A stretch of DNA of 64,000 nt from Dehalococcoidia bacterium (GTDB taxonomy: Bacteria; Chloroflexota; Dehalococcoidia; Tepidiformales; Tepidiformaceae): positions 1 through 64,000 of the forward strand of contig PQAO01000012.1 in assembly GCA_003104995.1 (NCBI GenBank), in the 5' to 3' direction. The notes under the pieces are model-generated. The model was not told the origin of the DNA. It worked only from the letters and a program-made list of their open reading frames with translations, and made no database searches. Made by a program: the position numbers and the translations under genes. Shown piece after piece: positions 35,326 through 44,027 of the stretch. The number at the start of each line of letters is the position of its first letter. Positions within the stretch are counted from its first letter, which is position 1.

Positions 35326-35621
35326 GCCGGCAACGGAGGCGCCGGGCGCTGGTGACCGCGACGGCCGGAATTGCGGGGTTAGCAGTGGTAGCCGCGGTGG
35401 TGGCACAGTCGGCCAGCGGGACGTACGACCTGTCGTGGCGGGCGCTGGCCGGGGGCGGCGGCAGCAGCGGCGGGAACTACGGGACCCAGGGCGTCATCGG
35501 CCAGACGTTCGCGTGGTCATCGACCGGGGGCGGCTACACGGTCGACGGGGGATTCCTCGGTGGATCGCAAGTGAAGTTCAACCGCATTTTGCCCATGCTG
35601 GCGAAAGACGGGACGAACTAA
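35322..35621 (+). CDS. Small secreted protein, unknown function
   Basis: The GTG overlaps the preceding stop (GTGA). The 99-residue product has a basic N-terminus and hydrophobic segment (ALVTATAGIAGLAVVAAVVA), then a Gly/Ser-rich mature part (GGGGSSGGNYGTQGVIGQTFAWSSTGGGYTVDGGFLGG). Proteins with this GTQGVIGQ/GGYTVDGGF pattern occur on Chloroflexota surfaces in my recollection. Probably exported together with its 363-residue neighbour. Confidence 0.7.
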   Translation: MSRQRRRRALVTATAGIAGLAVVAAVVAQSASGTYDLSWRALAGGGGSSGGNYGTQGVIGQTFAWSSTGGGYTVDGGFLGGSQVKFNRILPMLAKDGTN

Positions 35622-35641
35622 CCCCCATCCGTGAACAGGAG

Positions 35642-35674
35642 AAGGGCGTCGCCTTTGGGAGGGGCGGCGCCCTT
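35642..35674 (+). terminator. Intrinsic terminator
   Basis: AAGGGCGTCGCC pairs with GGCGGCGCCCTT (one G-U) followed by a short T-run. It follows the secreted-protein pair by 20 nt. It also sits downstream of the tRNA on the other strand and may serve both. Confidence 0.7.
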
Positions 35675-35697
35675 TGACGTTCCAGGGAGTCGGGGTT

Positions 35698-35774
35698 TGG
35701 GGCGAGCGGAGGGATTTGAACCCTCGATCTTCTGAGCCACAATCAGACGCGTTAACCACTACGCTACGCCCGCC
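35698..35774 (-). tRNA. tRNA-His (GTG), CCA encoded
   Basis: The minus strand folds into a full cloverleaf: acceptor GCGGGCG/CGCTCGC, D stem GCGT/ACGC, anticodon stem TCTGA/TCAGA with loop TTGTGGC (anticodon GTG), and T stem GAGGG/CCCTC with loop TTCAAAT. The extra G-1 needed by histidyl-tRNA synthetase is at 35774 opposite C73. The 3' CCA is genomically encoded at 35698-35700. Confidence 0.97.
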
Positions 35775-35846
35775 ACGGCGAAGAAAGACATCGTACCAAA
35801 AAATGCTCTAGGTGATAGCGGCGGGAGGGGCGCCGCCTCGTCGCGG

Positions 35847-36512
35847 TCAGTATTTCGAGACGTTGAGTTCGTCCATGTGGCCGGTGGCCGTGTAAACGAC
35901 CCGCTCACAGATGTTGGTGCAGCGGTCGGCGATGCGTTCGAGGTTGTGGGCGGCCCAGAGGAGGTAGGTGTTGCGCTGGATGGTCGTGGGGTCGGTGATC
36001 ATGGCCTGGAAGCACTCGTCGTAGACGCTGTCCTGGAGGCGGTCCACTTCGTCGTCGGCATCGCAGATCTGGCGGGCGGCATCGACGTCATGGTCGATGT
36101 AGGCCTTAAGGCTGTTGCGGAGCATGGCAATGGCGCGGTCGGCCATGGCGGGGATGTAGCTGAGCTTCCGGGGGAGGGGCTCGTCGCCCATCATCAGGTT
36201 GATGCGGGCGATGCCTTCGGCGTGGTCGGCCATGCGTTCGAGGTCGGTGATGATGTAGAGAACGCTGATCAGGGCGCGGAGGTCGGTGGCCATGGGCTGC
36301 TGGGAAGCGATGACGAAGATGCAGCGGTCCTCGATTTCGAAGCGCTTCCTATTGATGCGCGCATCGTCGAGGATGATCCTGCGGGACCATTCGGCGTCGC
36401 CGTCGCGGAGGGCCTCAACGGAATCGAGGATGGCCTTTTCGGCCATGGAGCCCAGAGCGAGGACATCATTCTGGAGTTGTCGCAGCTCGGAATTGAAGAG
36501 ATCGCGAGTCAC
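35847..36512 (-). CDS. phoU: Phosphate transport regulator PhoU
   Basis: The 221-residue protein consists of two PhoU three-helix repeats (ALGSMAEKAILDSVEALRDGD...RIILDDARINRKRFEIED; DADDEVDRLQDSVYDECFQ) with E/DxxxD metal clusters. PhoU links Pst activity to the PhoR kinase and dampens the regulon when phosphate is ample. Last gene of the pstSCAB-phoU unit, 24 nt after pstB. Confidence 0.95.
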   Translation of the reverse strand: MTRDLFNSELRQLQNDVLALGSMAEKAILDSVEALRDGDAEWSRRIILDDARINRKRFEIEDRCIFVIASQQPMATDLRALISVLYIITDLERMADHAEGIARINLMMGDEPLPRKLSYIPAMADRAIAMLRNSLKAYIDHDVDAARQICDADDEVDRLQDSVYDECFQAMITDPTTIQRNTYLLWAAHNLERIADRCTNICERVVYTATGHMDELNVSKY

Positions 36513-36536
36513 GGTTAGATGCCTTTCTCCCGGGGC

Positions 36537-37415
36537 TTAGCCGAAGCGCCCGCTGATGTAGTCCTCGGTGCGCTTGTCTTTCGGCGTGGTGAAGAGCTCC
36601 TGAGTGGGGCCGTATTCTATCAACTGCCCGGAGATGCGCTCGTCGGTGAGCATGAAGGCGGTGTAATCGGAAACGCGGGCCGCCTGTTGCATGTTGTGGG
36701 TGACGATAACGATGGTGTAATCCTTGACGAGCTCGCGCATGAGGTCTTCGATCTTGAGGGTGGCGATGGGATCGAGGGCGGAGCAGGGTTCATCCATGAG
36801 GATGACGTCGGGTTGGTTGGCGATGGCGCGGGCGATGCAGAGGCGCTGTTGCTGGCCGCCGGAAAGGGCGAGGCCCGACTTCTTGAGGTTGTCCTTCACC
36901 TCGTCCCAGAGAGCGGCGCGGCGGAGGGAATCCTCGGCGAGAGCCCTGAAGTCGCCCTTGTAGCCATTGACTTTCGCACCAAAGACGACGTTATCGAAGA
37001 TGGACTTGGGAAAGGGATTGGGCTTTTGGAAGACCATGCCGATGCGGCGGCGGACCTCGACGGGGTCGATGGCCGGGCCGTAGAGGTCGACGCCGTGGTA
37101 GCGGATAGCACCCTGGATGCGGACGTTGGGGATGAGGTCGTTCATGCGGTTGATGCAGCGGAGGAGGGTGCTCTTGCCGCAACCGGATGGGCCGATGAGG
37201 GCGGTCACCCGGTTGACCGGGATGTTCATCGAGACGTTGGTGAGGGCCTGCTTGGGGCCGTACCAGAGGGAGATGTCCTCGATGGCGATGGCGGTGTCCT
37301 CGGTGGGGGTGACGATGGCCCCCGGGTGGCGCTCGCGAGCGGCGCGGCCGCTGAAGGTATCTTCAGTTGCGCGCTGGCCCATCTGGGAAGGACGGAGGTC
37401 GACAGTGTTGGCCAT
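36537..37415 (-). CDS. pstB: Phosphate ABC transporter ATP-binding protein PstB
   Basis: The 292-residue ABC ATPase has Walker [11 protein letters not shown]-loop [11 protein letters not shown], signature LSGGQQQRL, Walker [14 protein letters not shown] and H-loop [13 protein letters not shown]. The N-terminus is about 30 residues longer than E. coli PstB; an internal start is possible. It lies 14 nt after pstA. Confidence 0.96.
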   Translation of the reverse strand: MANTVDLRPSQMGQRATEDTFSGRAARERHPGAIVTPTEDTAIAIEDISLWYGPKQALTNVSMNIPVNRVTALIGPSGCGKSTLLRCINRMNDLIPNVRIQGAIRYHGVDLYGPAIDPVEVRRRIGMVFQKPNPFPKSIFDNVVFGAKVNGYKGDFRALAEDSLRRAALWDEVKDNLKKSGLALSGGQQQRLCIARAIANQPDVILMDEPCSALDPIATLKIEDLMRELVKDYTIVIVTHNMQQAARVSDYTAFMLTDERISGQLIEYGPTQELFTTPKDKRTEDYISGRFG

Positions 37416-37429
37416 AAAGGGGTCTCCGG

Positions 37430-38350
37430 TCAGGTGCGGCGGAACCGCTCGCGAATGAGGACGGCGATGAGGTTGAGGCCCACGATCAGCACCATCAGGA
37501 CGATGATGCCCGCGGCGGCGTTCTTTCGGAAGTCTTCCTGGGGCAGGGTGGTCCAGTTGTAGATCTGGATCGGGACAGTGGTGAAGCTCTGGTTGAGGGC
37601 GGTGTTGTCAAATGCGATGAAGGCGAAAGCGCCGATCATGATGAGGGCGGCGGTCTCGCCGGCGGCGCGGGCGACCGCCAGGATGATGCCAGTCATGATG
37701 CCGGGAGTGGCGCCAGGGAGGACGTGAAACCAGACGGTCTGCCAGCGGGTGGCTCCGAGGGCGAGCGAACCATCGCGAATGCTGGGGGGCACCTGGCGGA
37801 TGGCTTCGACGGAGGCAATGACGGTCATGGGAAGGATCATGAGTGTCAGGGTGAGGGCTCCGGCGAGGATGGTGGGACCGAGCGCAGGGATGATCGTGAC
37901 GCCCCAGATGTCGAACCCGCGGACAAACACTGCCAGGCCCAGGATGCCGTAGATGATGCTCGGGACGCCGGCCAGGTTGGCGATGTTGAGCCGGACGAGG
38001 GAGGTCACCCAGTTCCTGGGTGCAAACTCCTCGATGAAGATGGCGGTGCCTACGGCGAGCGGGATGGCCATGGCGATGACCGCACCCATCAGCCAGAGCC
38101 AGCCGAGCAGCGACGAACGAAGTCCGGCCTGGAGTGGGTGGCGCGAGGGGTAGTTGGTGAAGAAGTCGAGGGTGATGCGCGACCAGCCGGTTTGAATAAC
38201 ATCGTAGGCGAGGTAGACGAGCACGGCGACGGCAAAGAGCGTCGCGGAGAGGAGGACGTAGCGGGAGAAACGGGAGAGCGCCTGCCGGCGGGCGACCTGG
38301 CCGGTGGCTTTGAGGGAGAATTCGGCGCCAGCGGCTGGAGGAGCGGCCAT
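37430..38350 (-). CDS. pstA: Phosphate ABC transporter permease PstA
   Basis: The 306-residue protein has six predicted TM helices and the EAA-type loop ([37 protein letters not shown]) that contacts PstB. The ATG overlaps the pstC stop by one base. Length and order are standard for the high-affinity Pst importer. Confidence 0.95.
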   Translation of the reverse strand: MAAPPAAGAEFSLKATGQVARRQALSRFSRYVLLSATLFAVAVLVYLAYDVIQTGWSRITLDFFTNYPSRHPLQAGLRSSLLGWLWLMGAVIAMAIPLAVGTAIFIEEFAPRNWVTSLVRLNIANLAGVPSIIYGILGLAVFVRGFDIWGVTIIPALGPTILAGALTLTLMILPMTVIASVEAIRQVPPSIRDGSLALGATRWQTVWFHVLPGATPGIMTGIILAVARAAGETAALIMIGAFAFIAFDNTALNQSFTTVPIQIYNWTTLPQEDFRKNAAAGIIVLMVLIVGLNLIAVLIRERFRRT

Positions 38351-39315
38351 TATTCGTACGCCTCGCGGAAGCGGTTGATGATGACGGTGGCCGCAACGTT
38401 GGTGATGAAGGTGAAAATGAAGAGCATGGAGGCAACGGCGAAGAGCGAGGTGTACTGGATGGTCCCGCGCCCGGCGTCGCCGAGGCCCACCTGGAGCATG
38501 TAGCCGGTCATCGTCTGGATGCTGGCGAGGGGATTGAGGGTGAGGGCGGGTGTAGAGCCTGCGGCGACGGCCACGATCATGGTCTCGCCGATGACGCGGG
38601 CGATGGCCAACAGTACCGCGGCGATCACACCGGAGAGGGCAGCCGGGAAGACGACCCGGGCCGCAACCTCGAGACGGGTGGAGCCGAGGCCGTAGGCTGC
38701 TTCCCGCAGGTCTCGAGGGACGTTGGACATCGCGTCTTCGGAAACCGAAGCGATGGTCGGCAGAATCATGATGGCCATGACGATGCTGGCACTGAGCGAA
38801 TTGAAGATGGGGACGCGGTCCTGGCCGAGGAGTGGGCGGAGGACATCGGTGGTGATGACGGTGAGGGCAAAGAAGGCGTAGACGACGGTAGGGACGCCAG
38901 CAAGGGCCTCGAGGACGGGCTTAAGGATGGCCCTGGTGCGGGGGTGGGCGTACTCGCTGAGGTAGACGGCCGCGGCAAGGCCGAGAGGGAGGGCGATGAG
39001 GAGCGACCAGAAGAGGACGTTGAAGGTCCCGGAGACGAGTTCCCAGATGCCGAACTCCTCTGGCTCGAAAAGCGGCTGCCAGTTGGCGGTGAAGAGGAAC
39101 TCGACGATTGAGACTTCTCGGAAGAATTCGATGGTCTCGGCAAAGAGCGTTTCGATGATGAGGAGGGTGGTGATGAGGGAGACGATGCCACACAGCCAGA
39201 GCCCGCCAACGATGACTTTCTCGAAGGGATGGCGGGTGAACGATCGGCGCATCTGAACTTCAAGTTCGGCCCCGTAGAGGGCAGGGCGGATGCGCCGGGC
39301 GGGGAGTTGTGCCAT
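38350..39315 (-). CDS. pstC: Phosphate ABC transporter permease PstC
   Basis: The 321-residue permease has an N-terminal TM (VIVGGLWLCGIVSLITTLLI), the periplasmic-side FLFTANWQPLFEP segment found in PstC, and the EAA loop (SVSEDAMSNVPRDLREAAYGLGSTRLEVAARVVFPAALSGV). It forms the channel with PstA. A structured 142-nt gap separates it from pstS. Confidence 0.95.
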   Translation of the reverse strand: MAQLPARRIRPALYGAELEVQMRRSFTRHPFEKVIVGGLWLCGIVSLITTLLIIETLFAETIEFFREVSIVEFLFTANWQPLFEPEEFGIWELVSGTFNVLFWSLLIALPLGLAAAVYLSEYAHPRTRAILKPVLEALAGVPTVVYAFFALTVITTDVLRPLLGQDRVPIFNSLSASIVMAIMILPTIASVSEDAMSNVPRDLREAAYGLGSTRLEVAARVVFPAALSGVIAAVLLAIARVIGETMIVAVAAGSTPALTLNPLASIQTMTGYMLQVGLGDAGRGTIQYTSLFAVASMLFIFTFITNVAATVIINRFREAYE

Positions 39316-39388
39316 GAGGACCGTGCTCCGTCAGGGTTCTGGATGCTCGCCGAAGAGGGTACGCCGCGGGGCGTTCCGGGAGTAGTTC

Positions 39389-39442
39389 GCGTGGCCGCCG
39401 GCGGCCGGACCAATAGTCGCGGGCGGAGTCCCGCGGCCACGC
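39389..39442 (-). promoter_or_regulatory. Stable RNA structure between pstS and pstC
   Basis: GCGTGGCCGC and GCGGCCACGC form a 10-bp outer stem around a 34-nt interior holding alternative hairpins (palindrome GGCCGCCGGCGGCC; CGCGGG/CCCGCG). No T-run follows. Similar structures after pstS in other bacteria allow more PstS than permease by stabilising the 3' end or attenuating read-through. That role is inferred. Confidence 0.55.
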
Positions 39443-39457
39443 AGAATCTACGAGATG

Positions 39458-40474
39458 TCAGGGAAGGAAGGGCTCAATCTTCTCCTTCTGGGCAGTCAGG
39501 AGGTCTTCCGGGAGGCTTATGTAGCCGACCTCTTCGGCGAGGGCATTCATGTTGTCGACGTAGAACTTGACGAAGCCGAGGACGTCGTCGCGGTCGTCGA
39601 GCAGGGTCGTGGTGGTGTAGATGAGAAGGGGTCGGCTGAGTGGGATGTACTCGCCCTTGAGGGCCGCCTCAAACGAGGGGGCGACGCAGCCGTTGCCGCC
39701 GTCGATTTCGGCGGCGGTGAGCTTCTTTCCGGCCTCTTCGTAGTAGGCGAAACCGAAGTAACCGAGCGCGTTCTTATCACCTTCGATGCCCTGGACGAGG
39801 ACGTTATCGTCCTCGGAGGCGACACCGTCGGAGCGATGGGCTGGTTCGTTGCTGGCTTTGCCACGCAGGCCGGTGGCTTCCTTGAAGTAGTCGAAGGTGC
39901 CGGAGTCGGCGCCAGGGTGGTAGAACTTGATGGTGTCGCTGGGCCAGGACGGGTCGAGGTCGCTCCACTTCGTGGCACCGCCGTTCTTGAAGGCGAGCTG
40001 GAGTTGCCCGGTGGTCAGGCATTTCGCCCAGGTGTTCTGGGGGTTGACGACGACGGTGAGGGCGTCGATGGCAACCTGGATTTCGACGATGTCGTCGTTG
40101 AGGATGCCGTTGGCGGCGCAGGCGTCCTTTTCTTTCTGGTTGATGGGGCGAGAAGCATCTGAGACCTGGATATCCTTGCGGCAGAACTTCTCAAACCCGC
40201 CGCCAGTACCGGAGAGGGCAACGTTGGCGCGGACATCCCTCGCGACCTTGCTGAACTCCTCGGCAACGGCCTGGGAGATGGGAAACACGGTGGAGGAGCC
40301 ATCGACGCGGACCTCGCCGGAAAGACCCCTGTAATCGAACCCGGTGGTGTCCGGGGTGGGGAAGACGCCATCGCTGCCGACATCGGCCCGGCAGGCGGCC
40401 CCGACGAGTGCCATGAGAGCGGCGAGAGCGGCGAGAGCGGGCAGGAAGTACGCCGACTTCCGTTCATGAGGCAT
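39458..40474 (-). CDS. pstS: Phosphate-binding protein PstS
   Basis: The 338-residue protein has a lipoprotein-type signal (LAALAALMALVGAAC, Cys near residue 28) and the PstS fold: RVDGSSTVFPISQAVAEEF, GTGGGFEKFCRKDIQVSDASRPI, HPGADSGTFDYF. These loops bind phosphate. It is first in the pst operon and diverges from the phoB-like gene across a 335-nt region with Pho-box-like repeats. Confidence 0.95.
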   Translation of the reverse strand: MPHERKSAYFLPALAALAALMALVGAACRADVGSDGVFPTPDTTGFDYRGLSGEVRVDGSSTVFPISQAVAEEFSKVARDVRANVALSGTGGGFEKFCRKDIQVSDASRPINQKEKDACAANGILNDDIVEIQVAIDALTVVVNPQNTWAKCLTTGQLQLAFKNGGATKWSDLDPSWPSDTIKFYHPGADSGTFDYFKEATGLRGKASNEPAHRSDGVASEDDNVLVQGIEGDKNALGYFGFAYYEEAGKKLTAAEIDGGNGCVAPSFEAALKGEYIPLSRPLLIYTTTTLLDDRDDVLGFVKFYVDNMNALAEEVGYISLPEDLLTAQKEKIEPFLP

Positions 40475-40500
40475 GTGGTGAGTCCTACCCCTGTGCTGAA

Positions 40501-40596
40501 GTTCCAGCTAGTTTCATACGCAGGCTATGGCCGCACCGTTAACCACGGATTAACGGAACAGAACGCATTCGAGGAAGGTTTTACAGGGAGTTTGCA
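40501..40596. promoter_or_regulatory. Pho-box-like direct repeats between pstS and phoB
   Basis: GTTAACC (40538-40544) and ATTAACG (40549-40555) are direct repeats at 11-bp spacing, the spacing bound by PhoB/PhoP dimers. Weaker GTT-type repeats lie on either side: GTTCCAG/GTTTCAT (40501, 40511) and GTTTTAC/GTTTGCA (40578, 40590). The position between divergent pst and pho genes supports a PhoB-binding control region. Binding is inferred. Confidence 0.5.
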
Positions 40597-40809
40597 GAGG
40601 TGGCATGTGCGCCTTACGCGGAGCGCCGAACATTCGAAGAGAAGCGGGGAGGACGACGGCCCCGACCCGCTTGCAACCCTCTGGTTGTCGAGGGCTCCAG
40701 GCTTGCCAGCCCCGTCCCGGGAATCTCCCGGGTGGCAGGCCCGGAGCCCTCGGCGCATACTGGAAAGAAGGCGTCCGCCGCTTCATCGGACCGGACCGGG
40801 AGCCCCCAC

Positions 40810-41490
40810 TTGGCGCAGAAGATCCTGCTGGTCGATGACGAAAGCAACATCCGCGACCTGAACGCGCTCTACCTGGAAAAAGAAGGCTACGCGGTCGAAC
40901 ACGCCACGAACGGGACGGAGGCGCTGGCGCGGTTTGCGCAGTCCGAGCCGGCGATGGTTGTGCTGGACGTGATGATGCCGGGGATGGACGGGTTCGAAGT
41001 GCTGCGCGAACTCCGGCGCGAACACGACACGCCAGTGCTGATGCTGACGGCGCGGAGCGAGGACATCGACAAGATCGTAGGCCTGGAATTGGGCGCCGAC
41101 GACTACATGTCGAAGCCGTTCAACCCTCGGGAGCTGGTGGCGCGAGTGAAGCGCATCCTGCACCGGGTTGAAGGCGGGCGGAAGCCCCAGAACGCCATCA
41201 GCGTGGCGAACCTCTCGGTGGACAAGGCGCGGCGCGAGGCGAAGGTGGATGACAACATGCTCCAGCTGCGGACGAAGGAGTTCGACCTGCTGGTGGCGTT
41301 CGTGGAGAACCCGGGGATCGCGTTGACGCGCGACCAACTGCTCGGTTCGGTATGGGGATACGACTTCGCGGGAGAGACGCGGACGGTGGATGTCCACGTG
41401 CAGCACCTGCGCTCGAAGCTGAACCGTGCGAAGGTACAGATAGAAACCCTGCGAGGCGTCGGGTACAAGCTGGTCGAAACCCCGGCCTGA
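40810..41490 (+). CDS. PhoB-type response regulator
   Basis: The 226-residue OmpR/PhoB-family regulator has the receiver domain ILLVDDESNIRDL with phospho-acceptor D53 (VVLDVMMPGMDG), LMLTARSEDID and the Lys of SKPFNPREL. The C-terminal winged helix follows (LRTKEFDLLVAFVENPGIALTRDQLL...RTVDVHVQHLRSKL). The best start is a TTG with GGGAG 7 nt upstream; the frame is open earlier without support. Location next to pst and before a PhoR-like kinase indicates control of the phosphate regulon. Confidence 0.9.
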   Translation: MAQKILLVDDESNIRDLNALYLEKEGYAVEHATNGTEALARFAQSEPAMVVLDVMMPGMDGFEVLRELRREHDTPVLMLTARSEDIDKIVGLELGADDYMSKPFNPRELVARVKRILHRVEGGRKPQNAISVANLSVDKARREAKVDDNMLQLRTKEFDLLVAFVENPGIALTRDQLLGSVWGYDFAGETRTVDVHVQHLRSKLNRAKVQIETLRGVGYKLVETPA

Positions 41491-41602
41491 CCTTGCGGGG
41501 CGGAGGTGCCGCACCCGGTGGCGCAGCGGAGGACAGGTAGCGGGCAACCGATGGGCAGGCCGCGGCCGATGGCGGGGCCAGGCCCCGGCGTGGGGGCAAG
41601 CC

Positions 41603-43111
41603 GTGGGTAGTCTCCAGGTCCGGCTGCTGCTGACGTACCTCGCAATCATCATGGTGACGCTGATGCTGGCGGCGCTCAGCCTGTTCCTGCAGATGGGCGA
41701 GTACCGCGAGCAGATCTCGTACGGGAACCTGGAAGACCTCGGACGGCTGGTCAATTCACAGGCCACCACGGAGATCCAGCGTGCCATCGATGAGGGGGAC
41801 CCGGCGGAGGGGGGCGAGGTACTGCTGGCGGTACGGCAGTTCTTGACTGCTGGCCGGGTGGCGTCGGACACGTCGCTGGCAATTGTGGACCGGCAGGGCC
41901 GCGTGATTTCCGGGCTGACTTCCCGGCCGCCAGACCAGACGCTGGATGGTGCGGTAGTGCGGGACCTCAAGGAGCAGCCCGCGACCGAGGGGAGCGCAGA
42001 CCCCGCAGCGGAGCCGCGACGCTGCAGGCTCGATATCCCGGAGCGGCCAGCGATCCTGTGCGTGAGTATGGCGTTGGGCCCGGCAATCCTGGAGGCGCTC
42101 AACGAGACTGATGCATCGGCGATCATCGTGGCGCGGCCGGCGGCGAGCCTCGGGGAGATCGTGGGGGACCTGATGCCCCGGCTGCTGTTCTCGGGACTCA
42201 TCGGGGTGGCGGCCGCGCTGGTGCTGGGATTCGCGTTCAGCCAGAGCGTGGCGGCGCCGCTGCGGGGGATTGCGCGGGCGGCACGAAGCGTGGCTCGGGG
42301 GAACTACCGGCAACGGGTGCCGGCGACGGGCCCGCGCGAGGTACGCGACCTGGCGGCGAACTTCAACCGGATGACCGAAGAGGTTCAGCGGTCGCAGCAG
42401 ACGTTGCGGGACTTCCTGGCGAATATCTCGCACGAGCTGAAGACGCCGCTGACATCGATCCGGGGGTTCAGCGAGGCGATGCTCGACGGGACGATCGACG
42501 ACCGCGAAGGGGTCGAGCGGTCGGCCCGGATCATCAGCGACGAGTCGAATCGCGTGCTGCGGCTGGTGCAGGAATTGCTGGACCTTTCGCGCATCGAAAG
42601 CGGCCAGGTTTCGATGCAGCAAGAAGAAGTGGACCTGCGCGAGCTATTCGGCCACGTTGGCGAGGTGTTCGCGCTTCGGGCGGAAGAGGCCGGGGTTGAA
42701 ATGGACGTGACGGTATCCGGAGGAGCGCGGATCCTGGGGGACTTCGACCGGCTGGAACAGGTGCTCAACAACCTGCTGGACAACGCGTTGCGGTACACGC
42801 CCGCGGGGGGCACCGTTCGCGTTACCTGCCGCGACCTGCAGCCGGGGACGCTCCAGGTGACCGTTGGCGACTCGGGTCCAGGGATCCCGCCGGTCGACCT
42901 GCCGCATCTGTTCGAGCGCTTTTACCGGAGCACGGCGAACCAGGGGAACAGCCACCGCAAGGGCCACGGCCTTGGCCTGGCCATTTCGCGGGAGATCGTG
43001 CGGGCGCACGGCGGAGAGATCTGGGCGACAAGCGAGCAAGATCACGGCACGACGTTCGTGTTCACGCTTCCCACCGCGGGCCGAACAACACCGCGAGCCG
43101 CCGCGCGATAG
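41603..43111 (+). CDS. PhoR-like sensor histidine kinase
   Basis: The 502-residue kinase has TM1 (LLLTYLAIIMVTLMLAALSLFL), an extracytoplasmic domain of about 160 residues, TM2 (LLFSGLIGVAAALVLGFAFS), HAMP, HisKA with phospho-His H277 (ANISHELKTPLTSIRGF), and HATPase motifs N (NNLLDNALRYT), G1 (VGDSGPGIP) and G2 (GHGLGLAIS). The large sensor domain is unlike E. coli PhoR. It is 112 nt after the regulator gene. It overlaps the convergent APH-fold gene by 50 nt. Confidence 0.9.
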   Translation: MGSLQVRLLLTYLAIIMVTLMLAALSLFLQMGEYREQISYGNLEDLGRLVNSQATTEIQRAIDEGDPAEGGEVLLAVRQFLTAGRVASDTSLAIVDRQGRVISGLTSRPPDQTLDGAVVRDLKEQPATEGSADPAAEPRRCRLDIPERPAILCVSMALGPAILEALNETDASAIIVARPAASLGEIVGDLMPRLLFSGLIGVAAALVLGFAFSQSVAAPLRGIARAARSVARGNYRQRVPATGPREVRDLAANFNRMTEEVQRSQQTLRDFLANISHELKTPLTSIRGFSEAMLDGTIDDREGVERSARIISDESNRVLRLVQELLDLSRIESGQVSMQQEEVDLRELFGHVGEVFALRAEEAGVEMDVTVSGGARILGDFDRLEQVLNNLLDNALRYTPAGGTVRVTCRDLQPGTLQVTVGDSGPGIPPVDLPHLFERFYRSTANQGNSHRKGHGLGLAISREIVRAHGGEIWATSEQDHGTTFVFTLPTAGRTTPRAAAR

Positions 43112-44027
43112 CATCCATGCTGTAGCCGCTGGCAGTGCTGCCGAAGCGGCCCGCCCAGCCGGCGGTAACGATTGCCATGCGGTAAAGCCCGAACGCTTCG
43201 TAGTAGTCCAGGTTGTTCTGGGGCTGACCTGTCACCGCTTCGTAGGCATCGGAGAGGAGGCTGCGGCCGGCGGATCCAGACATGCCTCCGAAGACGGTGT
43301 GCAGGGCGGCGTAGAACCCGAGGTCGGAGCGGGGGTCGCCGATTGCCGCGAGCTCCCAATCAAGCACTGCAACCACGGAATCGCCGGAGAACAGGTAGTT
43401 GCCGGGGTTGGGGTCGCCGTGGAGGAGGGCGAAACGGGCATCGGTGGGCTCGTTGGCGCGCAGCCACTCGCCCAGGGTGACCACCAGCGGTGCTCGCGAG
43501 ATGCGGAGGCGCTCGGCGCGGGCGCGCCAGGTACCGGCCTCGGCAGCGAGCGGGGAAACGGGTTCGGGCTCGGCGCTCAGGAACCCGAGGTCCAGCGCGC
43601 GCCAGTCGACGGAGTGGACGGAAGCGAGCATGGCGGCGGCGGCGGTGAGGCGGGGGCTGTTGGCGTACCAGAAGAGGGGGAGCGTTTCGCCGCGGACACG
43701 GGACATGAGGAAGAAGGGAGCACCGAGGATGGACGGATCGGGTTCGTACCAGGCGACGGCGGGCACGGGGACCGCGGTCGCCTGGAGGGCCCGCATGACG
43801 CGAAATTGCCGGTGCACGTCGTAGGGGGCGAGGATGCCGTCCGCGCGTTCGGGGCGGAGGACAACCTCCACATCGAACGTGGCGCCGTCACTGGTGACGC
43901 GGAGGTCGATGGCGACGGTGTCGTTGCTGGCGCCAGCAGGCATGCCGCGGAGGTTGACGATTTCGACCGCGGAGGCGGAGGGTAGCCGCTCGGAGAGGTA
44001 GGTGGCGAGGCGGGCTCGCCAGTCCAT
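43062..44027 (-). CDS. APH-fold phosphotransferase family protein
   Basis: The 321-residue protein has the aminoglycoside-phosphotransferase/choline-kinase fold: ASNDTVAIDL, catalytic loop LLHGDPNPGNYLF and metal-binding VLDWELAAIGDP. This style (HGDPNPGN, DWE...GDP) matches the ACAD10/11 N-terminal kinase-like group seen near fatty-acid genes rather than antibiotic resistance enzymes. The substrate may be a hydroxyacyl-CoA; this is inference from family and context. It abuts a paralogue. Confidence 0.82.
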   Translation of the reverse strand: MDWRARLATYLSERLPSASAVEIVNLRGMPAGASNDTVAIDLRVTSDGATFDVEVVLRPERADGILAPYDVHRQFRVMRALQATAVPVPAVAWYEPDPSILGAPFFLMSRVRGETLPLFWYANSPRLTAAAAMLASVHSVDWRALDLGFLSAEPEPVSPLAAEAGTWRARAERLRISRAPLVVTLGEWLRANEPTDARFALLHGDPNPGNYLFSGDSVVAVLDWELAAIGDPRSDLGFYAALHTVFGGMSGSAGRSLLSDAYEAVTGQPQNNLDYYEAFGLYRMAIVTAGWAGRFGSTASGYSMDAIARRLAVLFGPRWEA

